Under the pieces are notes generated by a model, which ran no database searches, had not been told where the DNA came from, and saw only the letters and a list, made by a program, of their open reading frames with translations. A DNA stretch of 64,000 bases from Tetrahymena thermophila SB210 (lineage: Eukaryota; Ciliophora; Oligohymenophorea; Hymenostomatida; Tetrahymenidae), in NCBI RefSeq assembly GCF_000189635.1, contig NW_002476406.1, positions 62,001 to 126,000 on the forward strand, in the 5' to 3' direction. The translations under genes were made by a program, and so were the position numbers. Shown piece by piece: positions 49,390 to 61,925 of this stretch; the stretch's first letter is position 1; each line of letters opens with the position of its first letter.

Positions 49390-52300
49390 ATGAATGAGCA
49401 TTTATCTACTGGTACTTTAGAATAGCAAATTAAATCTTTAAGCTATAAATAAAATAATTATGGGCACTCTGGTTTAGAAGTTATTTAAGAAAGTGAGAGA
49501 AGTAGCCTTGATAATAATCAGCATCTCGAATTCAGTAAATAAATAACAAAATTTTTTTTTTTTTCATAGATTTTGTGATGAAATATAAATTTTATTTTGA
49601 AAACAATTTTAATCTATTTTTAATTTATTTTGATAGATGAAAGAAGATAAATTCTAAAAGATTCGGTTAAAGGAGAATTTTAGGGTTAGAGTTTTAGAGG
49701 AATGGAAGATGAAGGTAGTACATTCGAATATTAATAACAGAAAGTAGTTTAAGATTTAACAATGAGAATATCACAATTAGAGTCTGATTTAATTAAAGAA
49801 AGAGCAAACAATCAAATGTTAAGAAAAGAAGTAGAAAAAAGAGGAGGAAACCCTCAAGCAATAGCTGGTTCCAGTATATAAAATGATGATGCAATTTATT
49901 AAGTAGAAAGCTTAAAGTTGCAGCTTTAGCAAAAGGAAGATATCATTAATAGATAAAATCTTCAGCTTTAGATGATGTAACTTGAATTCATATAAATTTA
50001 AAAATAAATTTTAATTGAGATAATAATTATGCTTTTAAATCTTTCTTATTAAATTGATAACTAATTTTCTTAAAATTTGATAAAAAGTCAGTAATTTAAT
50101 TTTTTTTGTTTCAATAGAAATACAGGATAGACATAAACATAAGATTTCCATTAAAACCTCATTGAGTTTGATAGCAAGATTTCTGGTATGGAGGAGCAGC
50201 TAGTTAAAATACAGTTAGAAAATGAGAGATTAAACTCTGTGATTAATGAAAAAAATAAAATCATTTCTATGTACAGCTAAGCAAGACAAGAAGATTTTGA
50301 GAGTATGATTAATGAACAAATTTCTAAATACCAAGGCTAAGTTGATAAAGCTCTCTAAGAAAATGAGAGTTTATTTTAGGAAATAGAAAAGCTAAACTTA
50401 ATCAATTAGCAACTAGAGGAAAATAACAGAAAACTACAATTTAAGTATGAAAGTGAATAATTTCTTTTTGTATAACACTTAATTAATCTTATATAAATAG
50501 GCAGTAAGAAAAAACAGAGGAAATAAGAATTTTTTGGAAAGACCATTTTTAAAAGTCTCAACAAGAAATGCATTAGAGATTTGAAAAGGAGAAAACTGAA
50601 CTCCTCAAACAAATAGATATGAAAAACCAATTGAATGTTCAATTATAACAATAATTGAGAGTAAAAATAAATCAATAAATAAAAATTGGATAAATATTTT
50701 TTTGTAAAATAATAAGGTAAATTCAGGATTTTTGGTAGAAAAAAGCTAAATGCAATCACAAATAGATACTTAGTTAATCCTTGCTAAAAATATGGACACT
50801 TAGCTTAAGGTAAATAATAATTTAAGAATTAAAACTGATAAATATTTTTTGTTATTGCTTAAAATATATTTTGTAGGATTATCAAAGTACTATTGAGCGT
50901 TAAAGAAAAGAGCTGTTTGAAAGAGAGAAGTAACTTTATAATATTTAAAGCCATGTTACTTTAGTAGAGAGAAAAGTAGTTGAGTTACAATCTATCAATA
51001 ATTAACTCAATGAATAGATTAATAAATTAAATCAAATTGAAAAGCACGCTAATGATGTGATTGAAGAAAATAAAAAATTGCAAGAAATTGCATTATCTAA
51101 AGACCACCAAGCTCTAATCAGCAAATAAGAAACTGAAAACGAAAGAATTCAAAAAGAAAATATAGCATAAAAAGTCCAAGCTGAATGGGAAGATATTCTA
51201 AAAAAAGAAAAAGAATTACACTAAATCTAAATTGAAAAGTTAAATCAGGAAAAAATTAAATTGATTGAAGAAATTTCTGCCCATATAGCTTAATCTAGCG
51301 TTATTCCTGGCTTATAACAATAAATTACCATTCTAGAGGAAGATAAAGAAAAACTTTTAGTCATAGTAGCTGAAAAGGCTCAGTTAGAAGAAGAATTGTA
51401 AGTCTTGGTTGAAAGAAATACAGATCTTGAATTAAAACTTACTCAGCTTTTGGAAAACAATAAAATTCTCAACTAAAATTTGGGTTCAAGAATTAACGTA
51501 AAAATAAATATATTATCTAAAAAAGTTTGAAAATTAACTTTTATTTTTAGGAAGTTAATATATGGATGCAAAGGTTCGAGAAGGCTTAAGAGGAAAATCA
51601 AAGACTCAATGAAAAATACTAAAAATAAATTTAAGAGATTCACAAATAAACTGAAGATGAATTAAGAAGAGGAAAGGAAAAATAAGACTAGTAGATGGTT
51701 TTGATAAATAACTAGATGTCAAAGTTAGAAGAGCAGCTTAATCAATTTTAGCTTGAAAAAGCAGAAAGTGAAACTTAAATAAGAAAGGAGTGTAGGGATA
51801 AAGTAGAAAAAGTTAGAGAGAAGAATACTGAGCTCAATGAGTAAGTTACTCATCTTCAGCAGTGTATCTTAGAGTTATAATAAAAGCATGTACTTATTTA
51901 AAAGGAATAAAAAGAAAGCAGTGATTTAGAGATAGATAAGCTTAAAGAGGAAATTTACAATTAGAACTTAGAAAATTAAGAACTTAAAAGATAGCTCCAA
52001 GCATACAAATAATAGGAAGAATATTAAGAAAAGTAAAAATAATCATAAAAATAAGAGGAACCAATAGAAGGCGGTTAGTTTAATTAAAGTAAAAATTAAT
52101 TTCATTTCTTTGCATTTAAAAAAGTTTCAAAATTTAATTAATAGCTGGAGAGAAGCTCGCTGAACCTAATTAGTTTGTTTTGTTTGAAAATCAGTAAACT
52201 TTAAGATAAAGAGCAAATGAAGAAGGCTAGAGATCTTAATACTAGGTACCATTCTCTCATCAATATAGCTATCAAGTATTTGATCCAAATGAGCAAAATA

Positions 52301-52641
52301 ACAGAGCCTAATTACATCATTCACAGGTCACACAAATTGTGCCACCTCCTCCTCATTAATATCCTATAAATCCTAGTAATTCTTAAGTGTATTAAAGCTT
52401 TGGAAATGGTAATATCACATAAGAAGGATAGCAATTTAATACTTCAGATGATATGCATCAACTTAGAATTAGAGTTCAATAACTTCAATAAGAAAATAAA
52501 CAGCTACTTTTAGCCAAGGTTAATGACTATAACAACTTCTAAGAATAGCTGAGATCAATAACAAACAGTGCATATTTAGGAAAATTCAATAACACAGAAT
52601 TATTTTCTAAATCATAATTATATAGATAGCCACCTTATTGA
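49390..52641 (+). CDS. Long coiled-coil protein
   Basis: A multi-exon gene from ATG 49390 to TGA 52639-52641. Introns begin after EFN (about 49526) and lie near 49990-50117, 50455-50510, 50660-50715, 50800-50877, 51497-51551 and 52070-52143. Nearly the whole product is heptad coiled coil (MRISQLESDLIKERANNQML, VESLKLQLQQKEDIINRQN, LQEIALSKDHQALISKQETE), interrupted by a short Pro/Gln/Asn-rich stretch near the C-terminus (VPPPPHQYPINPSN). A final short coiled segment precedes QLYRQPPY. It is structurally reminiscent of basal-body or cytoskeletal scaffold proteins, but sequence alone does not identify it. Confidence 0.75.
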
Positions 52642-53095
52642 ATGACTGAACTTCAACTTTAAAATACATTTTCTAAATAAATGCAGAAATTAATTAAGCA
52701 AAATTAACTCATCCAATTTATTTATTTATCAGTTCATTCAAAAATTCTTTACAAAAATGATAAAATTAAAACTTTTTTTCTTTCTTTTTTTAAAAAAATT
52801 AATAAAAATTAATCTAAATAAACATTTTTTTATTAATCAATTATTTTCAAAGTATATCTATCTATCTATCCTTCCTTCTCTTATTTTATTTAGATAAATA
52901 TATTTAATATATGTTAAGTCAATAATTAACTGGATCTTTTTATTTCCTTATATTATTAATTAACTTTATGGTATATTTTCTTCCAAAGTTATTTATTTTA
53001 GCAATATAAATCACAAAATTATAAAAATATCTGCAAAACTAATCAGTTTTAAAAGAATTAATAATTTTCAATAAATAATCTCATAAATTTAAAAT
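52642..53095. other. Spacer, no gene seen
   Basis: AT-rich DNA with a short pyrimidine-rich run (52855-52885, ctatctatctatccttccttc). No coding frame. Confidence 0.5.
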
Positions 53096-55818
53096 ATGTC
53101 TTCTTGTTTGTGTCTTTAACACGATAACTAATTCGTTGAGTATGTATGTTTGGACAATAAGTGTAGACAAAAGCTTCATTGCAATAAGTGTGTTAAATTT
53201 TTTGGTAAAGATCATGTTTTGATGGACATCAAAAGAGTTCAGTAATCTCTTTTAAGATTATCTCTAAATGATAAAATTGTGACTTCAAGGAACTTCGAAC
53301 TTGCAGATTAAGATTTAGTTCATTTTGTTGAAGGAAATGACATAAAAGAGAAGTAAGAATAGTATATTAAAAGTATGCTTTAAGAGAGAGAGGAAATCAG
53401 AAAAAACTGCCTAAATGAGATTTAACAAAGTATCGAGTAGATAATGAAAGATAACTAAAGATCTTTGTATAACTTGTAAGAGAGTCTTAAGAAATGTTAC
53501 AGCAGAAAAGTAGATGAAATAATCTCGCTGGAGTAGTTGAGGAACTAAACTTTTAAGCATAAAGCATTGCTTTAACTTTAAAATTAGTTCAAGTATAGTG
53601 AGTATGCAGAATTAAATGATAGTGTTATGAGGCTTCATTCTGGTAAATATGAGCTTATGTACGCAAAATAACTAAATAAGCAAATTTTCTTTGACATTCA
53701 GTAAAAAATAGCAACTTTTGTAAAAATACAAAATGAAATGATAAATAACTTTTGTGGGTAGTTTTAGGCTCTATTTTAGTTATAAATAGAAAATGCTTAG
53801 CATCAACAGAATAGCAGGACTACATAATTATCAAAAAGTGGTATGCTTATTAAATCTTAAAACAAATAAAACCTCGATTCATACAAAGTAAGTAACTCAC
53901 CTTTAAATTTATTTAAGCCTAAAAGCGAAGTAAGTTTTTTTGGTCCATAAAATAAATTTCACTCCTCAGAACTAACCAACTTAAACAAAACTGCACTAAT
54001 GCCTATAATTTAATAAAATAAATCTTCAAATATTAATTTATCAGGGATCAGGTCATCCTTACCTGAAGTCAAAAATAATGCCCCTTCGAATTCATTTGTA
54101 TTGCCATCTACACTGTCTCCCGACAATAATAATCTCTCAAATATCTACCAAATTAAATCAATAGGTAATTTAGATACTAAATCAGAATACTACAAGGAGG
54201 TTGAAGCTCCTTTTAAAACAAAGAACTATTAGTCATAATCTTCTAAAACAATAAAAGTGAAATATTTAAAATTACATGATCTTTCCTTACTAATAATTCT
54301 TATTAAATAATTTTAAATATATTAATTTAGACAAATTCCACATATAACAGAGAAACAAGACAAAAGAATTCTTTTTAACTAGAAGATGATGGAAATTATC
54401 TTTTGGTTGATAAATATTCTTCTTAAATTTCTAAAAATAAAGAAAGAATTAAATAGCACAGCTCAATCAATCCTTTTGAATCAAAAATAAGCTAATAGCC
54501 ATCTAGTTTTTCTTTATTGCCACAAACATCTAACTTGAATTTCTCTGTTTCTACACAACACTATTAAAGTCAATCTCTTTAAAATATAAAAACACCTATT
54601 TTTAATTAAAATTTTGAGAGATAAGTAAAATAATTTTTAATTTATCTTATTTAAATTTTTTCTTTTTAGGTAAAATCTGTAGTTTAAATTAATGAAGAAA
54701 CTTTTGTTTTTGGAACTGTTGATGGTTTCATGAAAATAATGGAAATAAATAATAATGAAAAATGCATTTATGAAGTTGAAAGTTATGTGGCTCACTAAAA
54801 ACTTTCTAAGCTAAAAAAATGCTGGGAAGAAAATGGAGAAATATTATTTTTTAGTAATGGCATAGACGAGCAAGGCCAGAATAGTATCAAGCTTTGGCAA
54901 ATGAAAAAAGGTGTTTCTGATATTAGATAATTATTAGTTTTGCAAGATTTGCATGGAAAAAACGAAATTGACCAAGTGCTATTCTTAAAACTTGAAAAAG
55001 GATAAGAAGGTGAGTAAAAGAAAATATATTTTGCAACACTTTCCACAAGTAATAAGAAATAAGTTATTAAATTGTGTTTTGCCCAAATAGACTTTAGTTC
55101 AATAAAAAGAAAAACTCGCTCTGAAAAAGACATAACCGAAAATGAGCCATAAATTTAAGTTGTTTAGTAAGAAACAACAAGCTGCAAAGTAGAAGTTATT
55201 ACTGAAATTGTTGAGGAGCTAGTAAACCAAATAAAGAAGCTTTCTTTCTTTGATGCTGAAGAAAATAAACTTTATGCCTACAGTAATAAGCAGCTAGTTT
55301 AGTATATCTTAGATGATGAAATGAAATTAAGTAAAAAACTGAACAAAATAATGGTTTAAAATAAAGTAGATAACATAAAAGCGATTATTCCTTTAAATAA
55401 ATGTGTAAAAAATTAAGATGATTAGATTTTATTTTTAAATTAGTTACAAAGTAATTCTTTATAAAAACTATTTAATTATCTATTACTTTTCACACACGAA
55501 GGTATACTCAAAATTATTAATTCTAGCAATCTTTCTATTACAAAAAGCGAATTAGATTTAAGTTCTCTTGATAAAAATTATAGTTATTCATCCCAAGTTA
55601 AAAAGGTTATCCCAGGTAGAGATGGTAACTGTTTGCTCCTAATCAACAACAACGATGATTAATGCTAGCATGTTTTTGAATTAAATATTCTTAATAAAAC
55701 TCTAAAACAATAACAAGGCTATTTTAAGGACAAAGTCACTAAATTTTAATTAATAAATTAAGATACATTTTTAACGATAGAAGATTATCAAGAATTATCA
55801 ATATGGTAATAAGTATGA
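53096..55818 (+). CDS. B-box-type zinc finger / coiled-coil protein with possible beta-propeller C-terminus
   Basis: Three exons (53096-54256, 54331-54624, 54670-55818) sum to 2604 nt, 867 aa. Residues 1-45 contain CLCLQHDNQFVEYVCLDNK then CRQKLHCNKCVKFFGKDH, a B-box-like Cys/His array. A long coiled coil follows to about residue 250 (YIKSMLQEREEIRKNCLNEI), then an Asn/Ser-rich linker. The last exon is globular with repeated strand signatures (FVFGTVDGFMKIMEI, ILFFSNGIDEQGQNSIKLWQ, LTIEDYQELSIWQ), suggesting a degenerate WD/beta-propeller domain. B-box, coiled coil and propeller together form a common ciliate architecture; the function is unknown, though an adaptor role is plausible. Confidence 0.72.
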
Positions 55819-56309
55819 AAAAAAAATTAATTTTATTCAAAATATCTAAGTTTATTATATTTCTATGTTTATTTTATAAATAAATAGCTATTTTTTACAT
55901 TATCATATATATTATAAACCAAACATTTATGATCAACTATTTCAAAATATTATTTTATTTTAAATTAATTTTTATTTTTTAAAATTTTAATAATTTAAAT
56001 AAAACATTTTTAATGCATGTGCTAGTTAGTTAGTCTTTTATGTTTTCTATAAATACTAAATTACAAAAATTTAGAAAAGACAATTCAGTATATTTACTAT
56101 TTGTAATAATATGAATTTTAATTTGAAAGATTGATAAAACCTAAGGATACATACATTTTTTCTATCAAAGATCTATTAGATTAGATTTTAGTTTCAATTA
56201 TTAGGAAAATTAACAATATTTTAAATTGAAGTTATTATTTAAAGGTTTTTTTGATAAAGATAAAAACACATAAATAAATATAAAAAAAAATAATTAAAAA
56301 TAAATAAAA
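55819..56309. other. Spacer, no gene seen
   Basis: AT-rich DNA upstream of the LRR gene without features. Confidence 0.5.
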
Positions 56310-57989
56310 ATGTTTAATAAACAATTTGAAGAAAATGAAAAAATTTGGTTAGTATCTGACTAACATAAATGGATATTTTAGTAAGAATAAAATAAAATAT
56401 GTAATATTGATGGATAAGAGAAGGTATTTAGTAGAATTCTTTAGTTACATTTGATAAACCATGATCAAGTTAATGTAGAATTAATAGAAACAATCAAAAG
56501 CAATGCTAAATTCTTTAGAAATCTTTAATCTCTTGTTATATGCTTTGATGGTATGAGCAACTTGTAGGAAGATGAGTAAATTATTAGCAATCTTTTTTCT
56601 GTGCTTTAGATATTTAAAAACCTTGAGGAAATAATTATTAGCTTGAATAAAGTCTAGTTAAATTCTTCCATCATTAATGCATTAGGATAACTTATTGCAA
56701 AGTAGGCCTATGCAAAATACTTAACCCTTCACTATTGTGAAAGCAATATAACGTCTTAACTACAGAAAGATTTATTAAATTACTTAGTTCCTTTACAGAA
56801 TTAATTGGAGTCTATTTCATTAGATATTTCAAGCAATTAAGTTAACTAAGAAGGAGCAAAATTAATTGGTTAATTTGTCAAGTAGTGCTCTAAGTTAAGA
56901 CTGTTTTAACTAATAGCAGCTAGAAATTCATTAAATGCTAAAAGCGCTAATTTACTAACAAAAGCACTTTATTATTGCACAAACCTCACTCACATTGAAA
57001 TAGATATCTCATTTAATCTGCTAATTGATAATCTAGAAGTAGTATCAATAGGATAGATATTTAGCAGTTCCTAAAATTTGGAATGTTTTAAAATAAATCT
57101 CAACCACATTCATTTGCAAGACGATATTCTAAAAAAGCTCTAGTAATATATTACCTCTTATTTGAAGAAAATTCATACTATTTCGTTGTAAATGAATGAT
57201 AATAGCTTCTCTCCAGATAGAATTTATCAGTTTGCTTATGCATTATCTGAGTGTAAAACTCTTAAGAACATAGATTTGATATTTAAAAATAACACATAAT
57301 ACTATACTTTTATTGTACTTTACTCTATTTTTAAAAATAATACAATCGATCCAAATAATCTAACAGCTTTTAGTGATTAAATCACTTTATCAAAATTAGT
57401 GTAGAATGAAACTTTAAATCTAAATTTTACTCATAGTGAATTTGGAGAAAATGGATCTGCCCTATTAAAAGTTGCATTACCACCGATTTAAAAGTTAAAA
57501 TCATTCACTTTAAATTTATGCGAAACTCATATTGGAAACAAGGCAATGGTGGACATATGTTTATCATTAAAGATGGACTTCTTATATTTGTAAGTTTTAA
57601 AATTTGACTTTAGTCACAACTACATAGGCTATTAAGGTATTAATTAATTATGCTAGGTATTGTTGAATTGTGTAAATACAAAGAGCCTTTCGCTATCTTT
57701 TGAAAAAGTTGGTCTTTTTGATAATGAGATATCTCCTTTAATATATCTTTTACCTAAGCTCGTTAAATTATAGCATTTGTATTTAAATTTAAAGGATAAT
57801 CCTAAGCTATCCTTAAGCATGCTTTTAAAGATCATATTACAGATTAAGAATCATAAGCAAATGAGGTATGTAGATTTGCAGTACTACTGTGCACTAAGAT
57901 AAATAAATTTATTTGATCTTTAACAAAAAAAATAGATAAGTAAAGTATTAATGAAACTACTTAGATTGGTAACTTTCACCAATAAGTGA
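56310..57989 (+). CDS. Leucine-rich-repeat protein (ribonuclease-inhibitor/NLRC3-type LRRs)
   Basis: A single 559-aa frame without introns, ATG 56310 to TGA 57987. It shows repeats of about 25-30 residues with LxxLxLxxN-type strands, for example LESISLDISSNQVNQEGAKL, LTHIEIDISFNLL, LKNIDLIFKNNTQ, LKSFTLNLCETHIGNKAM, LYLQVLKFDFSHNYIGYQGI and TKSLSLSFEKVGLFDNEI. The N+GAxxI/LxxxL helix that follows each strand is the RI-like type. No nucleotide-binding, kinase or F-box domain is seen. Such LRR-only proteins are abundant in ciliates and presumably bind partner proteins. Confidence 0.85.
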
Positions 57990-58751
57990 TATGTAAATAC
58001 ATTTTAAAAGATAAAAATAATGATTTCTATTAAAAATTTTAATTAAAAAATAACTTTGCAAAATTTTAAAATAAAATTTATCACAAATATTTTAAAAATA
58101 AATTTCTATTAAAATTAAATTAATTATCAAAATCATTTGTACAAAAAAAATTATAATAAGACCCAGCAAACTATATCAAAATAATTTATTAACTAATTAC
58201 TACGATTAATTTAAAAATATTAATAATTGTGTAAATATTTTAGCAAATTGTTTGTTTTTGTTTAGTTTAATGAAGAGTTTAGAAATTAAGAAAGTTTAGT
58301 TTATTATTTGAATTATATTAGATTTGTATACAAATTAATAAATAAAAATATTAAATAATTGTGTAAATAATTTAGCAAATTATTTGTTTTTATTTAGTTT
58401 AATGAAGAGTTTAGAAATAAAGAAAATTTAGTAAATTATTTTGAATTAATTATTTGAATTATATTAGATTTGTATACAAGTTACTAAATAAAAATATTAA
58501 ATTAATTAAATTTGATTTGGTTTAAACACTATTTATTTTATATTTTAATTAGTTGATTTTATATTTTTTGGTGGAAATTAATTTATTTTAATTTTAATTA
58601 ATGCAAGGTTTTTTATTTTTCATTTATTTTATTCTCTTATTTTAATATAATTTTATATCATTTAATTTTATTTATAAATGTATGCATAATATTATTTAGT
58701 TCTTAATTTTTTGTGCAAGAAAAGGAAACTGAGCAGATTGCTTTCTTTTTT
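57990..58751. other. Convergent spacer with an imperfect direct repeat
   Basis: No coding frame. It contains the 130-150 bp direct duplication at 58213-58500 described separately. The rest is AT-rich. Confidence 0.55.
58213..58500. repeat. Imperfect tandem direct repeat, two units
   Basis: Unit 1 starts at about 58213 and unit 2 at about 58344. Both read AATATTAATAATTGTGTAAA-like, then TTTAGCAAATT, TTTAGTTTAATGAAGAGTTT and ATTTGTATACAA in the same order. Unit 2 carries an extra about 15 nt before TTATTTGAATT. A third partial start follows at about 58490. It lies between convergent gene ends. Confidence 0.75.
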
Positions 58752-61700
58752 TCAATTGTTAAAGAAATTTTAGAAAACGACTGTATTTGAATTAGCCACA
58801 TTGTTGCTATTACTGGTTGTAGTATTGTGGTGATGGTTGCTGAAATATTATCTTTGAGAATTTTATTACAGTATTTATTATTCATTATAAATAGTTTCAA
58901 TCATAAAGTTAACAAATTCAGTTGGAATCAAACCAAGATCTTCAATATTTTCAGGGTTGAACATTGAGTTTGTTACTATTTTAACTAATCTGATAGGAAG
59001 TTGCCAAAGCAAAGTTTTATTTTAAATATTTTTAATTTTTTTTTCAATCATAAAGAGTAACATTTATGAAGGTACTTTAAGCTCAATTGGCTAGGTTCCT
59101 TAAAGAGCTTTATTAATTAGACATTAGACATAGTTACTTGGCTTTATTTCAGCAAACCTCTTTTCAATCAAAACACAGGCTGCTTAAAGTGGTACAGTAA
59201 TATCTACAGATTGTACTTATTGCAATTACTACTCTTATAAATTTATGTTGCATTAGTCATTTTAAATATTATTATTGCTATTAGAATGGTAATTCTAAAA
59301 ATTATTGTAACTGTAAGCTGGTTGATTTTATTGCTAATAGTTATTAGGATTGTTGAAATTATTGCTGCTATTATCGTTTTATATTTCAGGAATTATTTCT
59401 TAGTCTTTAGAGGCACATTCTTGGAAGGGAGCACATACCGAACTAGTTAGATTTTATGAAGCCTAAATGCAATTTCCGTTGTTGTTATTTTTAATTTAGT
59501 TTTTGCAAAAAGCATTATTTTCTTTGCGTTGCTCAATTTTGATTTTAGCAACTTCAAGGAATTAGGGCTTTTAGAATTTTTTGCGAAGGGAAACCAAGTA
59601 CTTACGTTAATCAATTGTTTAAACAATATGGCAAATTAATTTAGCACATGGACGGATATCTTATTCCAAATAACCAGTGATTTCGATCATGCTTTCTTTC
59701 CATGCAACATCTCTCTTTCTTATTTTATTGACTAAATATATGGCAGCAGAGGCAAGAAGACTTGGAGCATTACTGATCATTTTATACTCAAGCAGTGCAA
59801 TTTCTATTAAATAGCGAGCAAGGTAGTAATTTTTCTCTCCCAATTCATCAAACTAAATAAAATAATCTAAGAAACGGAACGAAGTAACACATAAAATATT
59901 AAAGTTAAGAACTTTTAATATTGATCCTTCCATGTCAAAAATTTCTTCCTTCTTATAAGCATTATCACAAACATAGACTAAGTCACTAATATGAGGAACA
60001 GAGTATACTTCTTCGTACTTAGCTGCAATAAATAAAGAAGTTATACCAAGCAATTAGAGTCTACTACTTTCTAATGGTACTTATTCCAAATATCTATCAA
60101 TAAGATTAATGGTAATAAATAAGGTTTCAGTACGAAGTTTGAATTTGAAATGAACATCAACTAACCAATCTAATAAAATTGATCTCATTCTTTCATTTAT
60201 CTCTTTCTAAACAACACCCATGTATCCTCCTTTAGCACTGAAATTGTTCTATTCATATTTAAAATAAATTAATTTTATGTAAAATAATTTTTTTAATAAA
60301 ATTAAGCATTTTATTTTTATTAAAAATCAACAATTTTCTTAATTTTTTATTTAAAAAAATCATCCTTAAATTTATCTTCAAAAAATTTCAATAAATTAGA
60401 ATTATTGTTAACTTTTTTGTTTGTTTTAAAAAATGCATATTGCAGAGAATAGATTTAAAAATTTGATTTATTATTATCAAATAAATATTTATTTGCATTA
60501 GAATGGAATTTAAATATTTAGTCAAGCTTTAATTAAGACTTCGAAATTTTGTATCTATTTTTGTTTGTGTGTGGGTGGGGATTATTTTTAAAAATTGCAA
60601 GTTAATAAATACTTCAATATTATTTTTTATGTATTGTTTGATTAATTAATTGCTTGAAAAGTAGTCGTTAATAAAGTTTTTAATTTATTCATTCATCAAT
60701 TCAATTCGTCATTTAGTTTGATTCTTTAATTTTATGGGGATTGATTTCTTTGCAAAATTTAACAGCTCTTTAAGAATATTTCCTTAAACTAAAAAATTAA
60801 TCTAAAGAAACTTAAGCCTTGTTTTTTATTTTATTTTATGTATTTGTTTATAGAATTTTATTATCAGTTAAATACTGTCTTTTATGAATTTTATTCTAAA
60901 ATCTCAAAATGAACAAATATCATACCTCTGTTGCTCTTAAGTGAGAAATGATTTCGCGGATATATTCTAAATGAGCTAACTTATTAGAAGAGTTGAGCTA
61001 TTAGCTATCTGTTCCAGATACGCATTTTTCATTTTCTTCTTCATTTTAAATTGGCTGGACTAGAGGTAAATCTGTGATTGTTGATAAGGGCTAGTTTAAC
61101 GAAGTGCTAACTGCTTAAGAAGCGAAAATATTTAAATGAGGATTTGATTTGTTATTGAAGTTGTTGTATTGAAGATTGTTGGTACTGTGAGCCAAAAAGT
61201 TGGTCTAGCATTGCATGTTTTAAATTTAATTAGATTGTTACTAAAGATGAAATTAAGCTGCATAAGAATTAGTGTTTTCTTTTTCACAAGAAAATTATTC
61301 TGGGATTCTATTCATCTAGTGATAATTGCTAGTTATTTGTGCAAAATTACCACTTTTATTCACTTTTACATTGTTATTATAGACTGGTTTATTAGAAAAA
61401 GCTCTTGCTTAGTCGTTAAATTAAAATTGTTATTATTCTTGAGTTGTATTAGCTTATATACCATCTTTTTTGCCTTTATTTCCTACAAATAGAATGCTAG
61501 AGGTAGTTCTGTTGTGAGCACGAATTTATTACAAGCTCTTTTGCATATTTATTTAATTTTTTTCATCCTAAAAGTTGCTGCTCTATTTAATAAAATAATA
61601 ATTTGCTTGTCTTGCTTATTATTTGCTAACTCTACTTTGCAATTATGCAAAAATATTTCTTCAGTTAGCATAAAAAAGTTCTTTCATTTGTATAAAATAA

Positions 61701-61925
61701 ATTATTTACAATTGCCTTTTTGATGGGTAAGTTGTTGTGCATTTGATTTTGTAGCACATTTGTAATATCCTTGCCTACTCTGCTTTGTATGTCCATTCTT
61801 TCCTGCTAATTAGGTACCAAGTTGTTATTTTATTTACAAAGACTAACAAGCAAACCACTCATGCCAAATAAATCATTATTTTCTTTAGAACTGTCAATGT
61901 CAAATTAATTATCTTGATTACCCAT
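58752..61925 (-). CDS. A/B-type cyclin
   Basis: Three exons (61710-61925, 60926-61567, 58752-60248) sum to 2355 nt, 784 aa. The N-terminal 285 residues are Asn/Gln-rich and disordered, ending [16 protein letters not shown], a helix found before A/B cyclin boxes. After a 677-nt intron the cyclin box follows: [20 protein letters not shown] (the MRxILxDWL motif), [34 protein letters not shown], then the second fold with [14 protein letters not shown] and SAPSLLAS-like helices. A long Asn/Gln-rich linker leads to a helical C-terminus. A/B cyclins activate CDKs in S/G2/M. No canonical RxxLxxxxN destruction box was found. Its size is large for the family. Confidence 0.9.
60249..60925 (-). other. 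Long (677-nt) intron in the cyclin gene
   Basis: On the minus strand it begins GTATGATATTTG after LRATE and ends GAATAG before [11 protein letters not shown]. It is phase 0. It is far longer than the other introns here (26-435 nt) and contains many TGA. Confidence 0.7.

Noticed and set aside
54795..55133. 112-codon minus-strand frame
   Set aside because: Antisense of the strongly coding third exon of the B-box-type protein.
60040..60250. Cyclin fragments taken as two separate short genes
   Set aside because: Under the ciliate code the frame is continuous through TAG/TAA codons and forms one cyclin box.
61169..61723. Plus-strand frames of 107 and 69 codons that look like membrane helices
   Set aside because: They are antisense shadows of the Asn/Gln-rich second exon and first intron of the cyclin gene.
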